NCBI GenBank assembly: GCA_024734495.1
Contig: JALMQS010000681.1
Span: 9,499,576 to 9,563,575 of the forward strand
Length of the DNA stretch: 64,000 bases
Direction: 5' to 3'
DNA from: Forficula auricularia
Taxonomy: Eukaryota; Arthropoda; Insecta; Dermaptera; Forficulidae
Below, piece by piece: positions 46,479 to 58,130 of this stretch (position 1 is the stretch's first letter; each line of letters begins with the position of its first letter). The position numbers and the translations under genes were made by a program. Under the pieces are notes generated by a model. It saw nothing but the letters and a program-made list of their open reading frames with translations. It searched no databases and was not told the DNA's origin.

Positions 46479-48572
46479 GAACAAAATGTATTGTTCATCA
46501 AAAAATTTAAATAAAAATATATTTCTAATAAAATCAAGAGAGAATTTTTCTAATAAGTGAAGATGATCTTCATTACATGTCAAAATAACTGTTTTCAGTC
46601 TCTCGGGGAATTGAACGTGAATGCTAAATATTGATAATTATCATAACAGCTCGAATTTAATTGAAGACGTGATTTCTTTAGAAAGTGTAAGTCTGGTACC
46701 ATTGGCATGGACATTTTTAAATTAATTTACGAAATAGCAATTCCAGTGCGTTTTGAGTTTTGAAGAAATTCACAATTCGAATCACTCACAAATCCATATT
46801 TAAATTATATGACAATAAATTTACAATCAAAACAAATAATATTTTTTTTTATTTATATTTTATTAAACCAATTATTTTACATGAATTAATGTATACATTG
46901 TATTTGAGCTTCGACTCCGGAGATTACTTCTCCACCATCGAGTGTTCTTGATCATCTTTTTAGTCCTTGTTTTTAATAAGAGGAAAAAAACTAATTAAAT
47001 AAAAAAACCTCTTTTCCGATAATTATTTCAAATCCATTATCGTCTCCCCAATCAGTCCATCCAAAACAAATAATATTAAATTTTGACTTAAATATTTAGA
47101 TTGGAAAATATGACAGATTCTTTCGCGTCAGAAGACATTGGCCTGGACTGATTTTTGGTATTCAGTTTCAATTTCTGAAGAGGTGAACACAACCCTTCTG
47201 ACATGTAATAACATTATCCAAAACAATTCGGATTTAGTAGAAGACATTCATTTTATCGTTAATTTCTTTATGAATTTTAAGTCTGCTACCCTAGGCAATA
47301 TAAACGTTTATAAAGCCAAATATTTTTTTAATTCACGCCAATCAAAATCTGAAGTAGAATTTTCTATTGTTGTGCTTTTGACATTTAATTAATTATGTCG
47401 ATGAGTAGAATCTCCTGGAACTTAGCGATTCAACAAAAGAAATACCTACTAAATAAATAAAAGAATCGAAAAAGCCTAACACTCCATAGAAACCTCTAGG
47501 TATCGTATTCTATACCAACCTCGTGTAATGTAAGTAGTATATTTTTCCCAAATGAACAACACATGTATTGTATTTGTTGGAAATTAATGAAAGCCATATA
47601 TCGGAACACACCCGATTTGTTTAATGCTCATAGCTGAACAACAACAACAACAACACAACTACATTAAACAACAAGAACAGCACAATTATTCGCATGCAAA
47701 TTGCTTACGATCCTTTCTAGGAGACAACATGCCCTGTATCTTTTTTAATATTTCCAGTTGTACGGAGATAATTCATTTGGAAGAATAATTCTTTTAATGA
47801 CGATATTTATTATCTGTCACAGCATCCAATTTTAATTTAATGCAGAATTAATAAAAAAATATTTTTTTATTCAAAGGATGCATTCATTATATATCGAAGA
47901 CATTTATGTATTATTATGTATTTATGTATGTATTAGTATTATCTTTAAGAAAGATAATATTTTTTTATAATATAAAATTTTTCACGGCAATAATGAAGTT
48001 TAATAACTTCAACGACATCTCTATCAAGGATGGATAAAAGAAAGTTTATGATTCACTTCATATTTAATAAATTATTTACTAATTTTTTGATAAATATTCA
48101 AAGAGTAATATTTATGTTTATCGATGTTATGCCAATGATTTACAATTATTTAATAGATATTTTCTTGTTTTTACTCCCACTAAAAATAATAAATAAATAT
48201 TTATTAGACTTCCTAATGAAAATCTATTATTTAAGATATATGGTGAATATAATATATCCGATACGAATTTATTGAGAAATAAATAAATAATTGACTTTAC
48301 AAGAAATATGCATTTATAGTTGTAATATATTAATAGAAGATTCAATTCTGGCTACATCTCTTAATTCTTAGACACATTTTTTCCATTTCTGTCTTTTAAA
48401 GATACCAATTAAATCTAAATAAATAAAAATTTTCGCAATACTTTTTATAATGTATCCTTTGAAATGGGTAGATTTCAAGGCTGAAAATATTCCAGAAATA
48501 AACCTCAAAAATTATTAAGAATATCAAAATGAAGTACTGATTGTCGAAACGTCATACATTCTGATGAGTTTT
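46479..48572. other. AT-rich noncoding DNA with dispersed repeat
   Basis: At about 47185-47300 lies a copy of the family CCTTCTGACATGTAATAA followed by TTTAGTAGAAG and GAATTTTAAGTCTGCT, also at 32165-32290 (+) and 6235-6310 (-). A diverged relative is at about 46570. No gene was recognised. Confidence 0.5.
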
Positions 48573-49265
48573 TAACCGACTTCAAAAAAGGAGGAGGTTC
48601 TCTATTCGACTGAATTTTTTTTTTTTTTGTGCCTATGTTACCTCATATCTCCGCCAATTGTGAACCGATTTTGAAAATTATTTTGCATTGGGTCCAGTCT
48701 AGCTTCCGATTGGTCCCATTTTTTTTCATAGGTATTAGACCTTTTTTGTTAGGTTTGTTCAGGCCTAACTATCTTGCTTATGACCCGATTTCGATGATTC
48801 TTTTTTTATTGGAAAGGGGGTATCTTGGGGATGGGGCCATATTAATTTGGTCAAGTTCTGATGATATGATCACTATTAATAACATCACTAAAAAGAGAAA
48901 AATAAAAATAATTTTTAAGAAAAAATAAAACCGACTTCAAAAAAATTAAATGCAACAAAGAAAATACACTAAATAGTATAAAATAATTATTATCTTATTT
49001 AGTTACAACTAAACGACGAAATATTAACATGAAATTACTTTTTGAAGTCGGTGCCAAACAAACTATACCGACCGTACCCGCCAAACGTACTAAGTAAGAT
49101 CCGTCGAGTGCGATTCATAAAATGTATATGTTTGGCACCGACTTTAAAACGTAATTTCATGTTAATATTTCGTCGTTTAGTTGTAACTAAATAAGATAAT
49201 AATTATTTTATAACTTTTAGTGTATTTTCTTTGTTGCATTTAATTTTTTGAAGTCGGTTTTATTT
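48573..49265 (+). mobile_element. Palindromic AACCGACTTCAAAAA-ended element, copy 2
   Basis: A unique part (48573-48930) begins AACCGACTTCAAAAAAGGAG. It is followed by a palindrome (about 48929-49262) with arms of about 150 bp and ACCGACTTC ends. It is the same compound as 34294-35243 in opposite orientation. The 99-codon open frame at 48629-48928 is the repeat's own translation; its relative in copy 1 is also partly open, but stops and poly-T tracts argue against a protein. Confidence 0.8.
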
Positions 49266-50168
49266 TTTTCTTAAAAATTATTTTTATTTCATTAGAAATA
49301 TGCAATCTAATTGGCTTCTCTCGAACTTCTCTTTCGATATACCTATTATGGATTTATCTCTTTGTTGAGTAATGGAAATTTATTTGTATAAAATAATTAA
49401 TTGATTTTAAGAGATATTTGCATTTATAGATTCAATTGTGTCTATTTATGCCTCTCTGTCTCTTTTACAAGTACTAATCAAATCTAATTAAGCCAATAAT
49501 TTCAATAAAATTGTCATAATCTACAATTTCGAAATTAAAAGCTTTTAGGTTGAAAATATTCCTCAAAACATCAACTTTAAAATAGAAACTTCAATTCAAA
49601 AAATTAAATAAAAAAAAAATTGTATTTAGTTTCATTTACACCAAATATGTGATTTTAATTATTTGTCACACCATCACAAAGGACCATTATTTATTTACTA
49701 ATACCTACTAAAATCTTGATCATATTCAAGTTTCTAAATAACTTCAATTTCTTTCAAAACTTTTCCAGTATATAATTGATGATAATATTAAATTTGAAAT
49801 TTTTAGAGTTTCCATCAGTAGAGTAAGTAAATGTAAAATATAAATAAAAGTAATGCTTAATGGAATTATGTATGACTATTATAGTTTTCAGAGCAAACAT
49901 TCACACATGTAAATATAACTAGTCTCGTAAATAATTATAATTAAATGATGGATAAAAAATTCTTAGATTATATTATTTAACACAATTATAATTTAAAAAT
50001 TTAGATTTTTTAATTTTCAGATTTTAGAACGTAAAATTAATAGAAAATGTAGATAAAATATGCAGTTTTAGATTAAATTATGAAAAGCCCTTAGGTGGAG
50101 TTGAAATCAAAATACACACGAAATAAGATGAATTTTATAAACGAGAAATTAAATAAAGATTTTTTTAC

Positions 50169-50223
50169 CTTTAGTAGGCTTCAATTCAACGGAGATGTTG
50201 ATTTGGGTGTTTCTCGACATCAA
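50169..50223 (-). CDS. Probable first coding exon of an unidentified host gene
   Basis: The minus strand shows a polypyrimidine tract and TTTTTAG acceptor (AG at 50224-50225), then TTG, an ATG (50218-50220) and an open frame MSRNTQINISVELKPTK. After one further base comes a donor GTAAAAAA (GT at 50167-50168). The exon is 55 bp and leaves phase 1. Together with the GC-rich exon at 51565-51719 it forms a plausible gene start with a 1.3-kb first intron. The peptide is too short for me to assign a family, and no later exon was found to the left. Confidence 0.5.
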
Positions 50224-51564
50224 CTAAAAATGAAAAAAAGGAATGAAAATTGATTAGATAATTTACTCGGCGAAAATTCTCGGTATTTTTTTTGGATGAA
50301 AATGCACTTAAAAGGTTCGCATTTACATTATTTTAAAATATTACCTATATTACAATTAAAATCAAAACAAATATAATTTCTAATTAAGAGCTCTAAGAGA
50401 ACTTTTATAAGATATTCAAACTCTTTGCGAACTCAAGGTGTCAATATATGCCCTTTTCATTAAAAAATTTTTAAATTAAATTGTCGTTTTAAAATCTAAT
50501 AAAAATGTATATAAACACTGCCAATAGAACTGTTGTTAGATCAGGTATGTTTTCAAACAAAATACGAGCTTTATAATTCATTTAAAATAGATGGAAAAAA
50601 TCGAATCACATAACACAATTTTGTACATTGTTACTTTCAACGAACTTTTAATCGATATTTAAAATCGATGACATTTTCAAAATTTAATCCAACCCTAGTA
50701 GCACAATGTTTCAAACTATATAGTAACTATATAGTGCCTATATAGATTTCGAGAATCTATATAGTCCCTATATAAGTAACTATATAGTGCCTATATAGAT
50801 TTCGAGAATCTATATAGTCCCTATATAGTTACTATATAGTTTGAAACATTGTACTACTTAGGGAAGTGTCGTTGTCGATTCATTATTGTTCGGATATTCG
50901 AAACGTTATTTTTTTCATTCAAAAATATTATACCTATAAATATTTCAAGAATAAGGAAATAGTATAAATATAAAGGCACTGATCAAAATGAATATATATC
51001 AACTTCCTATTAAGTGAATTATTCGATACTATATCAGACAAGCATTTTTTTTTGTTTTTTTTTTTGTTTTTGGTTTATGTTATGTTAATGTTTGTAATTC
51101 GGAGAAAAATCATATTCAAACATGATTTCTCAGTCTATCTGGTTGGATCACGATACCCATGATAAACAAAGAAGTGTAGGTCCTAGAAAGTTCGTCCAAA
51201 TGTCGAAATGTTTTTATTTACAAGAAATGATTAAATTTTTGGTTTTTATTGTTTCGGAACTTGCGGTTGAAAACTTCAGAAAATTATAAAAAAAAAAAAA
51301 AAAAATAATAATTGTTAAATGGTTCTAGCTAAGGAGCTGAAATTTGCCACACAAATTTGTATTAATAAACTCTACTTTATGCTAACTCTCACGAATCACT
51401 TAAATTTGTGTAAATGCCAGGTCTGAAAATATTTTATTTTTTTCCAATTTATAATTAAATATTAATTAATTAATATTTAATTTTTAAAGTGAAAATTTAG
51501 GTAAAGTTAATAAGCATTACTTATAAATGTTTTAGAGAAAAGATAATCTATAAAATCTACTTAC
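50224..51564 (-). other. Putative first intron of the minus-strand gene
   Basis: It runs from the donor CTG|GTAAG at 51564 to the acceptor at 50224. It contains the fold-back element at 50695-50861 and a copy of the TTGGACGAACTTTCTAGGAC family near 51180, and is otherwise AT-rich. Confidence 0.4.
50695..50861. repeat. Short fold-back element, copy 2, with internal duplication
   Basis: It has the same ends as 26643-26755 (CTAGTAGCACAATGTTTC and GAAACATTGTACTACTTAG). The inner part, GTAACTATATAGTGCC through GATTTCGAGAATC and TATATAGTCC, is present twice in tandem, making this copy about 54 bp longer. Confidence 0.8.
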
Positions 51565-51719
51565 CAGAATGGCCAAAATGAGGGTTGAATTGTCCCATGC
51601 ACTTGCGTTGGTTAATTAGCTCGAGGCGTCTTGTCCGCTCTTCGGTTGCCAAATGCCTGAAGAAGCCAGGTAGAGGGGAGGCGCGCTAGGACTCCACTGA
51701 TAACCCGGGACAGAGGACT
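51565..51719 (-). other. Putative GC-rich 5' UTR exon
   Basis: In AT-rich surroundings this block is GC-rich (for example GGTAGAGGGGAGGCGCGC on the plus strand) and ends on the minus strand in a near-perfect donor, ATTCTG|GTAAGTAG (GT at 51563-51564). All three frames are closed upstream of the ATG in the next exon, and a 22-codon upstream frame (MGQFNPHFGHS..) would span the junction, so a noncoding leader is the simplest reading. It pairs with the exon at 50169-50223. Confidence 0.5.
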
Positions 51720-51745
51720 GGCGCGAGAGAAATATTTTGATTATA
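51716..51745 (-). promoter_or_regulatory. Putative core promoter (TATA-like and initiator-like)
   Basis: On the minus strand TATAA (51741-51745) lies 26 bases upstream of an initiator-like CCAGTCC (A at 51719), close to the usual TATA-to-start distance in insects. The GC-rich exon begins right after it. The match is modest and the base composition favours chance TATA boxes. Confidence 0.35.
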
Positions 51746-52891
51746 AAAACTATTTAATTCAAGTATATTTAATTTATACCATTGGGAGGGATGCAGTGCC
51801 TACATAACCATCTCCTAAAATTTTGAATAATTAAAATGAATTTGTATCATTTATTTTTTACTTAGATTGGTTAGCAATGTCTGAAACGCGAAGAAAAAAT
51901 ATTTTCTAGTATGACTTCGTATAAAGTTCGTCCTGTTCAATTTTTACACGCTTTATATTAGCTTCACTTGTAACGAAGTTGGATTGAAAGTCGATTTTTT
52001 CCTACTTCTAATTGTATTTAAATTAGATTTCGATCCTTCTAGCTTTAGAATTCCCATTAAAAAATGTAGAAAATCAGAAAATCAAAAAAAAATCGAACTG
52101 TTAAATAAGAAGCTATAAAACGGTTGTAGAGAATGATCTGAAATCTTGATGGCATGTTTTAATTAATAAAATGCATCAATCTGTAAAGTTTAAACTTTGT
52201 AAACGTTTAGTTGACAAATATTTGCTAAATCACTAAAATTTCCAAAGAGTATGAAAAGCTTTCAGCACTTATTCCTCATTTATTTTTATTTATTTATTTA
52301 TTTTATTTTTTTAATTATTATAAAGCGAAACTCATGTTAAAATACCTAAGTGATCTTAGTGTTTTTGTTATTTTATTTTGTTTATTCGTGTTTAGAAAAA
52401 TCAGAAACGTGGAGAAAACTGTTGACTGTTCGAGTATTGTGAATTCTAACTAAAAGTTAGTATAAACAAGGTTCTGGTGTCAAAATGATTGTATTTGCAT
52501 TACAAGTGCTGAATAGACTATGCATTTTCTAGCTTTAGAACTTTTATATGAAGAACTAAGAATATTGAATCGTTTTATGTAAAATTCTTGAACTAATGAA
52601 CTGAAATAGGATACCATGTTTAGAAGTTTCACCTACGCCATGTTTCAGACTTCTAGCTTAAATTTATGAAAAGATCCGGATGTAAGCTTAATGGTGAAGG
52701 AGTCAGAAGAAATACAAAGACTTGTGCAGCCATTTTTATTTTATTAGGATTAGAGGGCGTTAATTTAATAAAATAAAAATTGGCTACACGAGTCTTCTTA
52801 TTTCCTCTTACTCCACCATTTTTAGCTAGCTTAAACAAATCTAAAGTAAATTGAAAGTTTTGTGCCGAGAGTAGCAGAATTTTTATATATC
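51746..52891. other. AT-rich noncoding DNA
   Basis: No gene was recognised. Near 52465 there is a copy of the GTTCTGGTGTCAAAATGATT dispersed family. 52848-52891 is the repeat-R end (GCCGAGAGTAGCAGAATTTT) adjoining the next palindromic element. Confidence 0.5.
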
Positions 52892-53094
52892 GAAGGAGAC
52901 AATAAAAGAGTGTGTCTTCTGCTGGAATTATAAATTTTATTTATTTATAACGAGACTATAGTTTTGAGGGCTTTCCTGTGAATCAATTGTAATAGACTGA
53001 TGAAGAGGGCAAAGCCCTCAAAACTATAGTCTCGTTATAAATAAATAAAATTTATAATTCCAGCAGAAGACACACTCTTTATTGTCTCCTTCAA
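52892..53094. mobile_element. Palindromic hammerhead-bearing element, copy 2 (internally deleted)
   Basis: The ends match 39985-40479 (GAAGGAGACAATAAAAGAGT and its reverse complement), but most of the left arm's inner part is gone; its hammerhead core is cut after GAGGGCTTT. The right-arm core at 52997-53019 keeps CTGATGA, extra A, GAGGGC/GCCCTC, but the G of GAAA has become A, so cleavage would be lost. Confidence 0.75.
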
Positions 53095-54674
53095 AATCTA
53101 AAGTAAATTCTTTTAGGCATATATTTAAGTAAATACCTTTATGTGATGGTGTCAGGGAAAAGGGCCTTCTTCACCTACCAGTTTATCAGGAATGGCAAAA
53201 ATGTGAGTTAAATGTGGGTATAATTTTTGATTGCATATTTGAATTCAGCAGGAAATTTTCATTCGGAATAGAATAATAGCGAGGGTAAAAATGAACGAAA
53301 TGTTTTATATCCCAATACATTTCTTGAAAATCTGTCAACTTACAATGTCTCAATGTATGTTGGCCACCTAACTAAAATTTAAAAGTATTTTTTGCTTAAT
53401 TTTTGTGATCAAATGGGTTCAGGTATTTTCAACGTGTCATAGTTGTTGACCCAAAAAATATTTGCATTTTTATCAAAAAATTGTTCAACTCGCCTGGGCT
53501 CGACGAATAGTACCTACCAAATTATAGATAGTAGCAAAAGAATTTATTTATATTTTATTTTATTTTTTTATTTAATGGAAGATATTAAATGCTAATTTAT
53601 TACTTAGTCACTAATGGCATACTAAAATCATGTTTTATCTTTTGAAAATTAAAAGCCCATTTAATAGGCCTGGTTTTGGAATAAATATGCATTTCACGTT
53701 TTATGGGCAAAATATAGATTGTTAAGAATATTAACGATGGAATTTTCTACTTCAAAGAGACAAAATGGGATCATCTATATTTTATAAGAACAATATAGAA
53801 GAAAAATAATTTCCGTGATTTCCATGACAAACATAGTCATATTTTCGTGCCATTTTCAATTTCAAATAATGTTTTACTATACTACTTAGTTTATCAACAT
53901 AAATAGTAGCAGGCTAAATTATAGATAGCTACTATAGTAATGAAAAAACATAATTTTTTGATACATTAATAGCTTTGATTTTAATATAGCTATTATAGTT
54001 TCTAATTCAAAACGATGGGAAGATGAATGAGTATAATATGTATAGTACTCGGTATGCTCGACTTGCGAAGTTTCCTAAACGGCATGCTTGCTGAAATCAC
54101 TCAAAAATTTCCAATTCTTGTGGTCGAAACTTTGCTATCGATTGATGCAAATTATTTCCCTATTAGATACCAAACTCAAATTTTATTCATTGACTCTTTG
54201 TGATGGGCAAAATGTAATGTGATGCAATCATACTAGGCAAACCAGAATAAGAGGACAAGGGGGGTGGGGGGACGGTTGAAAAATTAAAATTCTATGCTCT
54301 TTATACGATTTGGGCCAAATTTTACATAATCATTCTTTAGAACACTGTGGAACTATAGAGGCATCTATCAACTACCTAAATTAATGAGACAGAGAGTAAA
54401 AGAGTAAAAATTCTAGGCCCTTCATCTGATCTGGACCAAATTTTACACAGTTACATTATAAAACCTTGCGGAAGTATTGGTTCACAAATCAATTATCTGG
54501 AATATAAGAATTGTAAAATTGTTTAAATACTAAAACGTATAAAATAACTTGTTTTAGTACACTAAAAAATGTATTATTTACATGACTAAAATTATGGTCG
54601 TGTGGATATATATCTTTAATTTTTTTGCAAGGAAATTTTCTCTGGGGAGAGACGGAGTGGTAGAAATTTTAATA
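53095..54674. other. AT-rich noncoding DNA
   Basis: No exon or repeat boundary was recognised. A short G run lies near 54257-54271. Confidence 0.5.
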
Positions 54675-55001
54675 GAATGTAATGGAAGGCAGCCCAGGGG
54701 TAGTGAGGAAAGAAAATATTAACACATATCAAATAAGGTGTAATATATTGGAATCCTTCATCCTTTCCTTTCAAACCGACGTTTCGGAGGATTTTTCCCT
54801 CGTTCTTCAGGGTTTCAAAGGGTCAATGAATGAAACAAATAAAAATTTTCCTTCTTCTCTCCACAGTAGTGTAAAAGGGTCAATGAATGAAATAAATAAA
54901 ATGTTTCTTTCTTCTCTCCACAGTAGTGTAAATTACACCTTATTTGATATGTGTTAATTTTTTCTTTCCTCACTACCCCTGGGCTGCCTTCCATTACATT
55001 C
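54675..55001 (-). mobile_element. Fold-back element with hammerhead-like core and internal tandem repeat
   Basis: Inverted ends of about 70 bp: GAATGTAATGGAAGGCAGCC then CAGGGGTAGTGAGGAAAG, continuing through AACACATATCAAATAAGGTG. A minus-strand core at 54782-54810 has CTGAAGA, extra A, a GAGG/CCTC stem, then GAAACGTC. Downstream are two tandem units of about 63 bp (GGGTCAATGAATGAA, then CTTCTCTCCACAGTAGTGTA) at about 54828-54930. The open frames on both strands are repeat translations. Confidence 0.75.
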
Positions 55002-56047
55002 AATTAATATATCTTTAAGTTTATGATTCAATTTCAAACTTAAAATACTAGCACTTTTCTTTTAGCAAATAATTTATTGAGGTATTTTTTTAATTTATAA
55101 ACTAATAGAGACTCAAAAGATATTAATAAGCGCCTGTAGATGCAACCCGCAATTTCGAATGAATATTAAGCCACGATGATTTATTTTTAATCATGTAAGT
55201 ATGCAAATTTTCAGTCTACTAAAGAGAAATGTATTTTCTACCTTTTAGTAGAACATTAAAAAAAATAAAGTTTTTTAATATATTTTTACTTTTCCATACA
55301 CTAGTACTATAAAAATTCCTAAACACGTAGATAAAAATCATTTATTCTTTATCTGTTTGTTTGAAGGGTTCTAAAGCCAACAATAACAGAAAATTTAAAG
55401 TTTTAAAAAGTTCGTTCTGGAGCCAAAATATTTGCCTTTATCAAAACAATAAACTGATTAAATTTTGGGGTTTTTAGTTTTATAACTTTTTGATAAAAAA
55501 TCCAGAAATAAAAGCTTTGTGATTTGCCAATTCCCAATAATCCTTCACGATCAAATTATAGGAATTATAGAAAAGTATTGAGCTAGATCATTTGCCAATA
55601 CGTTCATCTTTGATGGACTGCTTAAGTACTGTAACAGAGAGAGTTCATCTCTCCTTGCTTCCTGATTTGCTATCCTGTTATCAGAGATTCACCCCTTCCC
55701 ATGACAACTCTCTTCTTTTCTCTAATGCAAAGATCTATCATTATAGATGTTTCATCTTTTGGGTGCATTGAATGAGTTGAAAAAATCTAAATCATTTTAT
55801 GAGATCTTCTGCGATAGTGATTATTAATATGCTGAAATTGGAAGATATGTTTGTAATTATAAACTTCGCCTTTATGCAAAGCTTAATGTTTTTAACTCAA
55901 ACTGTTCGCTGACAAAATAATTGATAAGTCAGTAAAATTTGCTGTTTTTTGTATTTTTTTTTATATATATAACGTATTAAGAAGAGATGAAAATAGAGCC
56001 ATCTGAAATAAAGCACTGAGTAAATTCTAATAAAAAGAATATTATAT
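55002..56047. other. AT-rich noncoding DNA
   Basis: No gene was recognised. A minus-strand copy of the dispersed TTGGCTCCAGAACGAACTTT family lies near 55407. Confidence 0.5.
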
Positions 56048-56862
56048 ACGAAGCTCGGGCCTCCGGGCTGGTGCCCTGCCGGGCGGCGTCTCGGTCCAAA
56101 AATTGTATTCCTCTTAAAAAACCACACTCCAAATGTATACCTGTAATCTCACGAAAATACATAGTCTCTTAAAAGTTTAGCCTCATTTTCGTCCTGACAC
56201 AGCTACAGAAATGAGGCTCTACATATGAATCTGGGAGTATTTTTTTTCTATAATCTACAGTATTGTGATATTTTTGTGTGGAAATAGATTTATTTAAATA
56301 AGTGGGATCTTGTGAGGAGGAGAATTATATTATATCATTTTTTTTTTTAAATAGGGATCGATAATCGATAATCGATATAAGGCTCCACTTATTTTAAAAT
56401 AGATCAGGTGTTGGTTGTATGACAGGCTGCTCAAGTATTGCCATGAGAAACTCGGGCATGCGTGTCTTAAGTCGTTCAATTTTGTAAAAATCAAAAAATA
56501 AGAATAACAAAATTTAGATTTTTAGAAAATTATAAAAAAGTGGCAAATTATTAAAAAATAAACAAATAATATATCAAATAAGATGTGATTAATTTCTTGT
56601 CCTGTGCACAAAGAAAAGCAAATTGAATATTTAATTTTTGAGTGGTGAGGGGGGCGGGAAGGAAAAATAATTATCAATATATTTAATGTTTCTTAATTTA
56701 AAATGTGTTTAATTTCAAAATTCGAGTCCAAATTACGATTATATTTTAAATTTGCCGCAAATATACCGACGGCATTAGCGCTTCCTGTCGGCAGCATTAC
56801 GTCAGCTTTGCTGCAAATTAATCTGGCCTATTCTATATTCTATATATTATAATAGTTGATCA
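56048..56862 (-). mobile_element. Non-autonomous Helitron-like element, copy 2
   Basis: It matches 17960-18835 through most of its length: GTTTAGCCTCATTTTCGTCC, GGGATCGATAATCGATA, GACGGCATTAGCGCTTCCTG and the terminal AATCTGG. The terminal hairpin seen in copy 1 is largely missing at the 56048 end, so this copy has a damaged 3' terminus. Confidence 0.7.
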
Positions 56863-57304
56863 CAATTTACAAAAATTTAGAAATTTTCAAAAAAGAAACT
56901 TGATATCATTAGCTTTAGAACGACTTAATTTATTTGATAGTGCAAATTGGCATTTGAAAACAAAATACATCTTTGTTAATCCACGTGTATTAATTTAAGA
57001 TCAAGGAGCTTTGTGGACTCCGATTGGAAATTATCCGATATGTTTATTTATAAGATATTTTATTTTATTCATCATTATTCAGTCGATTATCTTCTAATTA
57101 ATATTAATATCTGATTAAATATGTTTGATTTGAAAAACAAACCTTCACATATCCTGCTTTAAATTTTATTCTTTGATTGTTAATTTGTTTATTCTTTCAT
57201 TAAGCCACATGACTCTGTGTATTCATTAAGTATGAATTCTCGAATGAAGAGTCATGTTGATATTTGCCTTCTTACAAAAAATTATTTAAAATTTTTTGTT
57301 TCAG
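56863..57304 (+). other. Intron upstream of the formin exon
   Basis: AT-rich, ending in the acceptor tract ATTTTTTGTTTCAG (AG at 57303-57304). No further exon of the formin gene was recognised upstream within the window. Confidence 0.6.
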
Positions 57305-57420
57305 CCCTCGACACGAATAATGTCACCGTCAAAAAGCAAGTCCTCGAGCTGCTCTCCGCCCTCTGTGTTTACAACCAAGAGGGATATGCAAGAGCTATCG
57401 ATGCTCTCGAACATTACAAG
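57305..57420 (+). CDS. form3: Formin exon, Form3/INF2-type armadillo (FH3/DID) region
   Basis: A 116-bp internal exon lies between acceptor TTTGTTTCAG and donor CATTACAAG|GTAAGAG. It reads (A)LDTNNVTVKKQVLELLSALC, then VYNQEGYARAIDALEHYK. It starts at the second base of an Ala codon and ends on a complete codon. The pattern LDT.NV.VKKQV.ELL.ALC.Y...G......AL..YK is characteristic of the INF2/Form3 formins, within the armadillo-repeat diaphanous-inhibitory domain that controls actin-nucleating activity. Other formin classes (DAAM, FMNL, Dia) differ clearly here. Codon use is GC-richer than the surroundings, as expected for a real exon. The following exon, expected to start near YRF, was not found in the remaining 6.6 kb, so introns are long. 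The symbol is by family resemblance only. Confidence 0.85.
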
Positions 57421-58039
57421 GTAAGAGACTACTAACATATTCTATTTTCTACTATAATTCTATGTTAAAATATTTTATTTTTCCTTTCTAAGGAATTGCG
57501 AATGTTTGATTGTTTGATATTATTCTTTTGAAAGAAAGTTTTATTCATCGATTAAAATAGTTTATTCAAGGGCAAAAATAGATTGATTATAAATTATAAT
57601 TTATTTTGATTTCTATCACAATCAAGTCACTTACATGTCAGTATGTCTAATCTTTAAGTATTTTTTTTTTTTTTTTTTTAAGTGAAACTTCTTGAACGAC
57701 GTATCTGTTTGATTTTTTTTTTTTTGTTACAATAAGGGAGAAATGACTCAATAGAGGGGAAATATTTTTTTAAAACCACTAATATTCCATGACAAATAAA
57801 ATTTATTAAAATTAGGAAATTTAAATTATTATTTTAAAACCCACTAATGTTTTATGACAAATAAAGTTTATTAAAAATAGTAAATTTAAATTATTTCAAT
57901 GACATCTACGGCTAAAGAAATTTTCCCCGTGAGCTTATTTGAATGAGGCTCACACATATTTTTTTTAATTTTACTTCAATTACTATCTCTGTCTAAAATT
58001 ATAGTAGTTATACATTACGCCTTTTATATTTAACTTAAA
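57421..58039 (+). other. Intron downstream of the formin exon
   Basis: It starts with the strong donor GTAAGAG. It contains a poly-T tract (about 57660-57680) and a two-copy tandem repeat of about 65 bp at about 57767-57896 (TTTTAAAACC, ACTAAT, CATGACAAATAAA, TTTATTAAAA). No exon was recognised. Confidence 0.6.
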
Positions 58040-58130
58040 TTAGTGATGGTGAACCTTTTGAGTCCGGTGTTGGTGTTTCAAAATTCAAAAAAAAAAACCT
58101 AGCTTAATTCGGGTGTCGTGTCACATTTTG
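58040..58130 (+). mobile_element. hAT-like left end
   Basis: TAGTGATGGTGAACCTTTTG followed by GGTGTCGTGTCACATTTTG resembles the left end of a common non-autonomous hAT family. No right end was found. Confidence 0.45.

Noticed and set aside
48629..48928. 99-codon open frame starting MPMLPHISANCEPIL
   Set aside because: It lies inside a dispersed repeat; the opposite-orientation copy at 34920-35180 gives a similar but disrupted frame. It is the repeat's own translation.
54682..54957. Overlapping open frames on both strands
   Set aside because: Produced by the inverted ends and tandem units of a fold-back element; the same peptide start appears on both strands.
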